NCBI GenBank assembly: GCA_002345965.1
Contig: DDTF01000022.1
Span: 5,697-69,696 of the forward strand
Direction: 5' to 3'
DNA: 64,000 nucleotides
From: Flammeovirgaceae bacterium UBA2371
GTDB taxonomy: Bacteria > Bacteroidota > Bacteroidia > Cytophagales > Cyclobacteriaceae
Numbering within the stretch: the first letter of the stretch is position 1; each line of letters begins with the position of its first letter. This document shows positions 52,216 through 60,339 of the stretch, one piece after another. The notes below the pieces were generated by a model. The model ran no database searches. It was given only the letters and a program-made list of their open reading frames with translations, and was not told the DNA's origin. The position numbers and the translations under genes are program-made.

Positions 52216-54180
52216 CTAAGAAAGTTGAGGTTCCATGCTTTCAGCTTGAGGAAGCCACATGGTAAAGGTGGTGCCTAACCCCACTTGACTTGTCACTTCT
52301 ATCCTTCCCCCATTGCTCTCAATAAATTCTTTTGACAACATTAAACCTATACCTGTGCCTTTTTCATTATTTGTACCTACACTTTTGCTGCGGCCGGTGA
52401 ATTGAAATATTTTCTCCATTGACTCAGGGGCTATTCCTACGCCCGTATCGGTCACACTTAATTCAACAAAATTACTTTCCAGGTGATAGCTAATGGTCAC
52501 CTTTCCATTGCGCTTGGTAAACTTGATCGCGTTGCTTATAATGTTTCGCAACGCTGTCTTCAGATGATCGATATCGGCCCAAACATATATATCCTCTTTT
52601 CTAACGTGAATCAATTCAATGTACTTCTCCGTTGCTGTACGCTCAAAAAAACCAACCAAATCATCTACCAATTCACTCACATGGACACTTGAAGGTCTGA
52701 TCTCTATCCCGTGCAATTGTCTACTTGCCCACGCAAGCATATTGTTCATAGTATCGGATACTGAGGAGATGGTTTGATGCAAGTCCTTAAAAACTCTTTT
52801 TTGATCGTCTTCATTGAGCCCTCCCAACTTGATGATCTCCAGAATGGATTTGATGTTATTAATTGGTCCTCTCATGTCGTGGCCAATGACAGAAAGAAGT
52901 TGATTTTTTGTTTCATTGAGTTGATTGAGCGCAATATTTTGTTCTTCAATCATGGCATTGCGTTCAGTAATTTTCTCACTGTTCCGCTGCAACTTTATAT
53001 TGAGTAACTGCTTTTGTCGATTATTTCTATACAATATGATTCCCCATACCACCAGCACAATACCAAGGAAAATAAAAAACACGATCCACTGGTAGTTTTG
53101 TTTTATTACGGCTCTGTGCAATGCATTTTCTTTTGCCAATTGGTCCTTTTCCAATTCATTCTGCCGGAGTAGTAAAAAGTTGATTTCCTTTTCTTTCTTT
53201 TCATCAAACAGGCTGTCGTTATAAGCCTTAAACAGCTCAAGCATACCTAGTGCCTTTTCATAGTCCTTCCTGGCTTTATAGCTTTCATAGAGAATGCTCG
53301 CATCCTGTGCAATCTCCCATTTGGATTTCATTTTTTGTGCTAGGTCAAGACTAACCAAACCGTATTCAATACTTTTATCGTATTGTCCTTGCTTCTGATA
53401 TACCTTGGCCAGCCCTGCATAGGCAAACACATCTTCCCAATTGTTCTTATACGCTTTGTTATCTAATACCTTTTTATAATTGTGCTCAGCTTCCTGAAAA
53501 TTACCCATGTGAAGGTAGACCTCTCCCAACCGATTGGTAGCCATGGTTGCCATGTGGGTATTTTTCTGCGAATTGCTCAGGTCCAGCGATTTTTTAAGGT
53601 ACCAAATGGCGCTGTCATAATTGGCGAGATCGTCATGGATAATAGAGAGGTTAAAGTAGTTTGAAATCAGGCGCCCTTGATCCCTGGATAATTTCGAGTA
53701 AACGATGGACCTCCATTGTGTTTCCAATGCTTTCTGGAAGTTACGTTGTGTTTCATAGATTAATGAAATGTGATTGAGACTTATCGATATGCCCAGATTA
53801 TTGTTCAGTGACTGGTGTATGCCTAGCGCATCCATAAAGAAAGTAAGTGCCAGGTCATAATTGCCTAAGATGTAATGGATGTAACCAATTTTGTTTAACA
53901 GATTACCTTTTACAGGAGTGGCACCTTTATCCTGAATTAATGCCAGCGCCATGTTGTAATAGTAGATGGCTGAATCGGGCGTATTGTAGCTGATGGCCTC
54001 TCCTATTTGAAAGAGTAACTTAGTAACTGTGCTATCTGGCAATGCCAGGGTGCCCTTTTCTACCTTTTGCCATTGTAGTAAAAGAGAATCTTTTCTTGAC
54101 TGAGAAAGGCCCGTGATGGTTGCACACAACACAAGAACCATAGCAAGTCCTCCAATTTTCCGAGTCGTCCCTCGCAGCAT
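52216..54180 (-). CDS. TPR-containing sensor histidine kinase
   Basis: A 654-residue kinase with a signal peptide (MLRGTTRKIGGLAM to SQ), six or so TPR repeats in the periplasm (about 70-330, for example GNYDLALTFFMDALG, GNFQEAEHNYKKVL, GQYDKSIEYGLVSL), a single membrane segment (about 363-384), a coiled coil and a cytoplasmic kinase core. The H box is SVIGHDMRGP (about 434), the N box RNIISNAIKF (about 549), G1 DTGVGIAPE (about 580) and G2 GTGIGLMLS (about 610). No response regulator is adjacent, so it is an orphan kinase. Confidence 0.93.
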   Translation of the reverse strand: MLRGTTRKIGGLAMVLVLCATITGLSQSRKDSLLLQWQKVEKGTLALPDSTVTKLLFQIGEAISYNTPDSAIYYYNMALALIQDKGATPVKGNLLNKIGYIHYILGNYDLALTFFMDALGIHQSLNNNLGISISLNHISLIYETQRNFQKALETQWRSIVYSKLSRDQGRLISNYFNLSIIHDDLANYDSAIWYLKKSLDLSNSQKNTHMATMATNRLGEVYLHMGNFQEAEHNYKKVLDNKAYKNNWEDVFAYAGLAKVYQKQGQYDKSIEYGLVSLDLAQKMKSKWEIAQDASILYESYKARKDYEKALGMLELFKAYNDSLFDEKKEKEINFLLLRQNELEKDQLAKENALHRAVIKQNYQWIVFFIFLGIVLVVWGIILYRNNRQKQLLNIKLQRNSEKITERNAMIEEQNIALNQLNETKNQLLSVIGHDMRGPINNIKSILEIIKLGGLNEDDQKRVFKDLHQTISSVSDTMNNMLAWASRQLHGIEIRPSSVHVSELVDDLVGFFERTATEKYIELIHVRKEDIYVWADIDHLKTALRNIISNAIKFTKRNGKVTISYHLESNFVELSVTDTGVGIAPESMEKIFQFTGRSKSVGTNNEKGTGIGLMLSKEFIESNGGRIEVTSQVGLGTTFTMWLPQAESMEPQLS

Positions 54181-54367
54181 CCACCTGTATTAAAAGTTAA
54201 ACAATTTTTATTTTTTGTTTATGCAGCTAAAGTAAGGTTTAGCCTACAGGAGACAAAACGATTTTTTGCCTAGTAACTCCTTTTTCTTACAAGCGTAATA
54301 GAAGCCATCTGCAACGGTTTACATGTAATTACATGTATTTTTTTGAAGGTTGTAACTAACTGTTGGA

Positions 54368-54895
54368 TCACCAATTTTTACTGAACCAGTCTACTGCAGA
54401 ATCTGCCTTTACTTCAGCACGTACCTTGCTTGCTATTTTTTGCTGGGCATTCTTGATTGCCCGGTTAATCATGGGATGTGCGATTATTTCTTCTTCTTTC
54501 ATCCCCATTTTTCTCATCAACTGAATCGTCTTTTCTCCGCCAAACAAGGAAAACAATGGCTCATCCAAGGAACTAAGCACCGGCACCTGATGGAATCCTA
54601 ACTTTTTAAAGAGTGCTTGTTCTGTATGTGAAAGCGGATAATGCTCCACAAAGATTATCAACTCTTCGGCTCGGGCAGTAGTCAGTTGAGTGGCGAGCAA
54701 CACACTGTTGTTGATTCCATAAGTAGAAAAATGGGTAGCAAGTTCTGTTTGCGTTGCCGGAAACCAGGCAATAAATACTGCATTTGCTTGCGCTGACGCC
54801 ATTTTCACACAGGCATCCCATTTGGATTTTTTGCGCATCCAGACATTGTCCTTGACCGGTACCTGAGACTCTTTGCGTTTGAAAATACTAAACAT
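54368..54895 (-). CDS. uncharacterised 175-residue cytoplasmic protein
   Basis: A 175-residue protein without signal peptide or membrane segment. The start is basic (MFSIFKRKES), the middle has mixed strands and helices (ANAVFIAWFPATQTELATHF, AEELIIFVEHYPL) and the end is helical and lysine-rich with SAVDWFSKNW at the C-terminus. I do not recognise a family. It begins 8 bases after the stop of the SDR gene upstream, so the two are co-transcribed. Confidence 0.7.
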   Translation of the reverse strand: MFSIFKRKESQVPVKDNVWMRKKSKWDACVKMASAQANAVFIAWFPATQTELATHFSTYGINNSVLLATQLTTARAEELIIFVEHYPLSHTEQALFKKLGFHQVPVLSSLDEPLFSLFGGEKTIQLMRKMGMKEEEIIAHPMINRAIKNAQQKIASKVRAEVKADSAVDWFSKNW

Positions 54896-54903
54896 AACGA
54901 CTA

Positions 54904-55620
54904 TCAGGCGCCAGGAGGTACAGAAGGTCTGATCTCCACTTTGCTAGGCAAGGCGCGGGGATCCATCTCCAACAGATTGACCACCAGTTGTCCAATGTCT
55001 TCAATTTGGATCTTCCAATCATCGGCACTATTGGGTGTATGGTCATTGAAATAGGTGGCCACCGATCCTGGCATGATGGTACTCACTTTTATTCCGTATT
55101 TGCGCAAGTCCAGCATGATCGCTTGCGTAAATCCTGTGAGACCAAATTTACTGGCATTGTATGCCGATCCACCTGCGAAGAAATTGGTGCCTGCCAAACT
55201 TGAAATGGTGATGATATATCCTTTTGATTTTTTGAGATGCTCCAATGAGGCTTTCACACTATTGAATACTCCCGTCAAGTTGGTGTCAATGGTTTCATTC
55301 CATTGCTCATGGGTAAGTGTATCGATCGATCCAAATATTCCAATACCTGCATTGGCCACCAGGATATCCAATTGCCCCCACTTATCTATCAATTGCTTCA
55401 CGGCATTCTCCATGGAATTTTTATCGCGCACATCCGCTTGCACACCGATCACATTGGCACCACCCAATTTGTTGAGGCGATCTGCGGCCTCCTGCGCTGC
55501 GCCCAGACTTCTGCTCGTGATCATTATCTTAACACTTTTTTTTATCAAAGCTTCAGCAATACCATAGCCTATTCCCTTGCTTCCACCAGTAATCAATGCC
55601 GTCTTCATTTCAATTGCCAT
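54904..55620 (-). CDS. SDR-family oxidoreductase
   Basis: A 238-residue short-chain dehydrogenase. The cofactor motif TGGSKGIG is at 11-18, NAGIG near 90, catalytic Ser in ISSLAGT and YNASK (Tyr and Lys) near 157-161. The C-terminal part has PGSVATYFNDH. It resembles 3-ketoacyl-ACP reductase-like SDRs. The substrate is unknown. The Met at residue 5 is an alternative start. It is coupled to the unknown 175-residue protein downstream. Confidence 0.92.
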   Translation of the reverse strand: MAIEMKTALITGGSKGIGYGIAEALIKKSVKIMITSRSLGAAQEAADRLNKLGGANVIGVQADVRDKNSMENAVKQLIDKWGQLDILVANAGIGIFGSIDTLTHEQWNETIDTNLTGVFNSVKASLEHLKKSKGYIITISSLAGTNFFAGGSAYNASKFGLTGFTQAIMLDLRKYGIKVSTIMPGSVATYFNDHTPNSADDWKIQIEDIGQLVVNLLEMDPRALPSKVEIRPSVPPGA

Positions 55621-55703
55621 CTCCTTATTCTTTAGTGTATGTGAAATTAGTTAACCTTTAGGCTTAACACAAAAACCAAACGAACTGATCCAACATTCAG
55701 AGC

Positions 55704-55740
55704 AAAAAAAATCCCTAACCGTATTGGCTAAGGATTTTTC
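55704..55740 (-). terminator. terminator of the Asp-box protein gene
   Basis: A stem of AAATCCCTAACC and GGCTAAGGATTT (ten of twelve pairs) with a GTATT loop, followed on the minus strand by eight T residues, 22 bases after the gene's stop. Confidence 0.8.
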
Positions 55741-55761
55741 TCTAAGGAGTGAAGTAATTTT

Positions 55762-58700
55762 TTACTTTTCTATAAACTCTGCAAAGGTCATGAGTTTTGG
55801 CTGTTCAATTCCGTTTTTGGCGCCATAACTTTCAATTTTCCCTATTCGTCTGCTCTTTGTTAATGTATAGTCTGCTTTGGCTTTGTTAAATGTATCTTCC
55901 AAAAGCTTTAAGTTTTCAAGCTCAGATGCCGATGGTGGTGTAAATCCGGAAGCCACTTTGCTGTACAAGTCCGCCATTTTTTCTCTCAGTTGCTTGTCAG
56001 CTGTACCCACATAGTTATCACCTGTGGTAATCACCAGTGACTCCTTGATTTTTGTGAGTTCATCAATGAGTGGCTTTGACATTTTTTTTGCGCTTGAACT
56101 TGTTGCACTAATTTTTTCTGCATGTGCCAAAGTCTCATCGAGTTCATACACCATGTAAGCCAGCTCTTCAGACATATCAAACAACTTTTTGGATACATCT
56201 TCAAGCTTCTTTCTGTCCGCATCCGTCCACAATGAATTTGGATCAGGAACCAGAGACAATGAAGTTTCATAGGTTTCCTTTCCCTTGGTCATAATCACCT
56301 TGTACTCACCAGCAGGTGCACGCAATGGTGTAAATCCTCCAAAGCTCAGCGTCTTGGCTTTCGCCATTTTAGGTTGACGGGTGTAACCATTCCAGGTCAC
56401 CACGTTAATCCCTTTGGACTTTCCGGGGGTGAGCTCAATCATTTTCTTACCCTCCTGATTTTGAATCTCTATATTCATTGATCCAAAAATGTGTTTCTTC
56501 TTCAGGTAATAACTGATTTTTGCATCTCGGGAAGGATTAGGCCCGACAAATTCCATTTCTGTAGCTGTAGGACCAAAGTCTGTTTCTTCAACGATAATAG
56601 TAGGTTTAGTTTTGAAAAAATGCACCTCCTTATTCAAAACTTCCTGATTGATTTCACGCAAAGGGCTGATGTCATCAATAATAATGATACCACGGCCATG
56701 CGTAGCCATCACCAGATCATTGGTTTTTTTGTGCATGTCAATAAAATGCACCGCTGTAGCTGGCATATTGTTGGAAAACTGACTCCAGTTTTTACCGTCA
56801 TCGATAGACACAAACAAACCAAACTCAGTTCCAAGAAACAATAAACCAGGTTTCACAAAATCCTCCTGTATGTTTCTTGCAAATCCATAGATGTCTTTGG
56901 TCACCAGCGATGTCCAGGTTTTTCCATAATCAGCAGTTTTATACACATATGGATTTGTGTCATTTTTGGTATGTCCATCAAATACGGCATAAGCAACGGC
57001 CTTGTCGTGAGCGCTGGCTTCAATGTGATAACACCATGTGTTAGGCGGAAGTCCAGGGATATTGGGGGTTGTGTTGGTCCATGTTTTGCCCCCATCTTTT
57101 GTTACCTGCACATTGCCATCATCAGTACCTGCCCAAATTACATTTTCATCCAGCGTAGATTCCGCAATAGTAAAAACGGTGCAATGATTTTCTGCCCCTG
57201 AGTTGTCTTTTGACAATCCACCAGAGTCTTCCTGATTTTGTTTGGCTGGATTATTTGTAGTAAGGTCACCGGAGATTTTCACCCAGGTATCACCCATGTC
57301 ATCCGACTTATGAACAAATTGACTTCCCATGTAAAAACGATCGGGGTTATTTGTGCTAATGGCCATAGGCGCATTCCAGTTGAATCTCAACTTGGGATCG
57401 CCTTGAACAGCGAGCGGCTGTACGGTCTTGGTCTGTTTTCTGTCTATATCATATCGCCATACATTTTCAGCACCCTGCATTTCAGAGTAGATGATATTTT
57501 TGGTGGGATGTTTCAGTACCCTGAAACCATCTCCAAATCCTACGTTGTGCCAGTCGCGCGCTTCAATTCCACCGGGTGATCGAGAAGGCCCATACCATGA
57601 ACCATTGTCCTGAAGTCCACCGTAAATATTGTAGGGTTCGTTGTTATCGAGGCTCAGGTGATAGAACTGTGAAACGGGTAGGTTGGCTACAATTTCCATG
57701 GTAGCAGCTCCATCCCAGGTACGATACATACCACCATCGGTAGCCACATACATCCTGTCAGAATTTTTTATATCAAAAACAATATCATGAATATCGGGAT
57801 GCATGCGTCCCAGGTCTTTGAATGTCTTACCTCCATCACGACTAATAGACCCAAATAATCCAGCCTTCACTACCACGTCTGGATTTCGAGGATCGATTAC
57901 AATCCTGGAAAAATAAAAAGGCCTTACCACCAGACCGAAATCGTTGTTGAGGTGTTTCCAGTTGGCGCCTGCATCATCACTGCGATACAAGCCTTTGTTC
58001 TCATCTTTCTCGGATTCTATCACTGAATACAGGATATTGGAATTGGAAGGTGCTACTGCAAAAGCAATCCTGCCAAGCTTACCAGCAGGAAAACCATTGT
58101 GGATCTTGTTCCAATTTTTTCCTCCATCTGTAGATTTATAAAGTGCACTGTTGTTTCCTCCAGAACTAAACGACCAGGCTGTGCGTCTAAACTCCCACAT
58201 GCTTGCATAAAGTATGTTGGGATCTTTAGGATCCATGATTACATCAGAACAACCAGTAGTTGGGTTGACGTAAAGAATTTTGCTCCACGTAGCACCTCCA
58301 TCTGTAGATTTGTAAACGCCCCTCTCCTCGCTATCGCCCCAAAGTGCTCCCAATACACCTACATACATCTCTTGTGTATTGTTAGGATTGATTTCGATAC
58401 TACTGATTCGTTCGGATTTTTCAAATCCATTTTTTTTCCAGGTATTTCCACCATCTATAGATTTATAGAGTCCATCCCCTACAGACACGCTGTTTCGGGT
58501 CCACACTTCACCAGTGCCAACCCAGATTACATTATCTGGATTTTTAGGATCCAATTTGATTTTGCCAATGGACTGGGCATGTTCATCAAAGATGGGAGAA
58601 AAGGAAGCTCCTCCGTTATTTGATTTCCACACACCACCTCCGGCTGCACCAGCATATATGATTCTGTCGTTGGTTGGATGGTTTTCAATGTCAATGAACC

Positions 58701-58836
58701 TGCCACTCATGATAGCAGGACCAATTTGACGTGCCTGCAAGTCACCAAATAATTCCTTTCCGGACAATACAATATCCTGAGCATAGGAAGTTGACTGGCA
58801 ATACATCAATGCCAGTAGCACATATATTTTTCGCAT
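55762..58836 (-). CDS. exported Asp-box (BNR/VPS10-sortilin-like) beta-propeller protein
   Basis: A 1024-residue protein with a signal peptide (MRKIYVLLALMYCQSTSYAQ). About ten Asp boxes of the type SxDGGxTW are visible: SIDGGNTWKK, STDGGATWSK, STDGGKNWNK, SDDAGANWKH, SRDGGKTFKD, SDDMGDTWVK, TKDGGKTWTN, TADYGKTWTS and SIDDGKNWSQ. They form one or two propellers like those of sortilin and sialidase-like proteins, followed by a C-terminal Ig-like and helical region (about 780-1024). Annotated relatives are called glycosyl hydrolases, but activity is unproven. It is coupled (12-base gap) to a LolA-like gene. Confidence 0.9.
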   Translation of the reverse strand: MRKIYVLLALMYCQSTSYAQDIVLSGKELFGDLQARQIGPAIMSGRFIDIENHPTNDRIIYAGAAGGGVWKSNNGGASFSPIFDEHAQSIGKIKLDPKNPDNVIWVGTGEVWTRNSVSVGDGLYKSIDGGNTWKKNGFEKSERISSIEINPNNTQEMYVGVLGALWGDSEERGVYKSTDGGATWSKILYVNPTTGCSDVIMDPKDPNILYASMWEFRRTAWSFSSGGNNSALYKSTDGGKNWNKIHNGFPAGKLGRIAFAVAPSNSNILYSVIESEKDENKGLYRSDDAGANWKHLNNDFGLVVRPFYFSRIVIDPRNPDVVVKAGLFGSISRDGGKTFKDLGRMHPDIHDIVFDIKNSDRMYVATDGGMYRTWDGAATMEIVANLPVSQFYHLSLDNNEPYNIYGGLQDNGSWYGPSRSPGGIEARDWHNVGFGDGFRVLKHPTKNIIYSEMQGAENVWRYDIDRKQTKTVQPLAVQGDPKLRFNWNAPMAISTNNPDRFYMGSQFVHKSDDMGDTWVKISGDLTTNNPAKQNQEDSGGLSKDNSGAENHCTVFTIAESTLDENVIWAGTDDGNVQVTKDGGKTWTNTTPNIPGLPPNTWCYHIEASAHDKAVAYAVFDGHTKNDTNPYVYKTADYGKTWTSLVTKDIYGFARNIQEDFVKPGLLFLGTEFGLFVSIDDGKNWSQFSNNMPATAVHFIDMHKKTNDLVMATHGRGIIIIDDISPLREINQEVLNKEVHFFKTKPTIIVEETDFGPTATEMEFVGPNPSRDAKISYYLKKKHIFGSMNIEIQNQEGKKMIELTPGKSKGINVVTWNGYTRQPKMAKAKTLSFGGFTPLRAPAGEYKVIMTKGKETYETSLSLVPDPNSLWTDADRKKLEDVSKKLFDMSEELAYMVYELDETLAHAEKISATSSSAKKMSKPLIDELTKIKESLVITTGDNYVGTADKQLREKMADLYSKVASGFTPPSASELENLKLLEDTFNKAKADYTLTKSRRIGKIESYGAKNGIEQPKLMTFAEFIEK

Positions 58837-58848
58837 TTTTTCTAAAGG

Positions 58849-59598
58849 TTAATTGCTTGGAAACTTAAAATCAGCATCTGAAACTGCAGGGTTTACCTCA
58901 ATTTTTTCAATAATAATCGGCTGAGAAGGTCCTCCCTTAATTCCCTGTGTCATGGAGTAAGGGAAATAAAGTCCTGCTACCTCTTTATAGTCACTCATCT
59001 TAGTCTGCGACATTTGACCTTTGTAAGGTCCTTCCTTTATTTCTGATTCCTGTCCAATAGGAACAGATGATTCTACTTCGAAAAACCAGTATAAAACATC
59101 TTCAACACTTACACCATCCACAGTGCGTGGTTCACGCGTAAGTTTCAGTTTGTATGTTTCTGCACCATCAAAGGTTTCTTTTCCTGCAAGGTCTACCTTG
59201 TAACCTTTCTTTTTATAATCGAAAAATGAGTCAGGAAAATCATTGGCATCCAGCTTGGCATTGGCTGTACTCTCCTCATCGGCTTTCTCCGCTTTCATGG
59301 TTTGAAAATTAGTATTCCATAAGTTGGTACCATCAAACACACCTTGTTTGATTTCCTGTCCTTGTATTGAAATTTTTGTATACTGTCTGCCATCTTTCAT
59401 TTGCACTATTTCCAATGGAATCTCTATACCACCTTGATTGACTTTTGCATGTATCTTTAAGCCTTTAAGATTTTTCCAAGCATCGATACCTCCTGTGTTT
59501 TCGAAGTAGGAATTTAGAATATCATCTACATTCTGAGCATTAGCGATTGTCGCCAAGCCCAACAAAAATGCAATAATGGTTAATCTAACGTTTTTCAT
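58849..59598 (-). CDS. LolA-like outer membrane lipoprotein-sorting family protein
   Basis: A 249-residue exported protein (MKNVRLTIIAFLLGLATIANAQ) with the fold pattern of the outer-membrane lipoprotein-sorting family: NSYFENTGGIDAWKNLKGLKI, VQMKDGRQYTKISIQGQ, VFDGTNLWN, and FFEVESSVPIGQE, then MSDYKEVAGLYFPYSM (in parts). It is larger than LolA (about 200) and the family role in binding lipids or lipoproteins is only inferred. It is the first gene of the pair with the propeller protein, which suggests they act together in the envelope. Confidence 0.88.
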   Translation of the reverse strand: MKNVRLTIIAFLLGLATIANAQNVDDILNSYFENTGGIDAWKNLKGLKIHAKVNQGGIEIPLEIVQMKDGRQYTKISIQGQEIKQGVFDGTNLWNTNFQTMKAEKADEESTANAKLDANDFPDSFFDYKKKGYKVDLAGKETFDGAETYKLKLTREPRTVDGVSVEDVLYWFFEVESSVPIGQESEIKEGPYKGQMSQTKMSDYKEVAGLYFPYSMTQGIKGGPSQPIIIEKIEVNPAVSDADFKFPSN

Positions 59599-59649
59599 AA
59601 TTTGGGTTGAATTGGGTTGAGTTAAGTAAAAAATTTATTAGGAAGACAC

Positions 59650-59715
59650 CACCTAGGTGTTCGGTTATATCAAAATTGAACAGTTACGTAATGACAAACG
59701 ACTTTAAGACGTCTT
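59650..59715. promoter_or_regulatory. three short palindromes upstream of the LolA-like gene
   Basis: CACCTAGGTG (59650-59659), TTACGTAA (59684-59691) and AAGACGTCTT (59706-59715) are perfect palindromes within 66 bases, 52 to 117 bases before the start codon. Their clustering in the only sizeable gap before this two-gene operon suggests regulator sites. No -7 box was seen. Confidence 0.25.
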
Positions 59716-59800
59716 CACCTGATAGTTAGTTACTACCTTTGATGGATTTATTACAAAATAAACAAGAATTTTGAAGGGATCAATTTGATGTGTTAAAATC

Positions 59801-60229
59801 TTAAATTAATTGTGCCAATAGGCTTTTAAAAAATCCCATTCTCACTTTTTCAGTCTCCATTCGGCTTTGCTCATAGAAAACCTCCAAATCCTTCAACTCC
59901 CCTTTGTCCAGCCACACACCATGACCTTTTATACATGAATCTATCATAATCATGGAGGCAAAGCCATATTCTCTTCTTTCTAACTCCTGTTGGCATACCG
60001 GACAATTTCTCAATGGCACTGTTTTTTCCTTGGCCAGCAATATAGACTTGCCTATGTGATCTGGTAATTGTTTAAGTTCTTCTTTGTAGTCGTTAAGCTG
60101 AATGTCCTGTATTTTTTCCAATTCACCTTTATCCAGCCATACCCCTTCGCAAGTTGGACATTGGTCCAACTCTATTGATTCTTCATAAATAATTTTAACT
60201 AATGGAGAATGATCAACCGGACAATTCAT
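59801..60229 (-). CDS. zf-TFIIB-type zinc-ribbon protein
   Basis: A 142-residue protein with two tandem ribbons. The first is CPVDHSPL (3-10) and CPTCEGVWLDKGEL (about 24-37). The second is CPVCQQEL (about 76-83) and SCIKGHGVWLDKGEL (about 97-111), where the second CxxC is CxxxH. The VWLDKGEL words mark the zf-TFIIB family. Such small proteins have no fixed role; DNA, RNA or protein binding is possible. It is separated by 110 bases from the GAF gene downstream on the same strand. Confidence 0.88.
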   Translation of the reverse strand: MNCPVDHSPLVKIIYEESIELDQCPTCEGVWLDKGELEKIQDIQLNDYKEELKQLPDHIGKSILLAKEKTVPLRNCPVCQQELERREYGFASMIMIDSCIKGHGVWLDKGELKDLEVFYEQSRMETEKVRMGFFKSLLAQLI

Positions 60230-60339
60230 ATACTATGCATTTATATTTTAACGCAGTTAATTTAATGAAAATTAGATTGCGCCAAACATAAAGGTCCTAA
60301 TTATAAGTAAAGGAAGTTCAGACACCGATAAAACTAAGG

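Noticed and set aside
55055..55567. 170-codon plus-strand open frame opposite the SDR gene
   Set aside because: The SDR protein on the other strand has every family motif; this frame has none.
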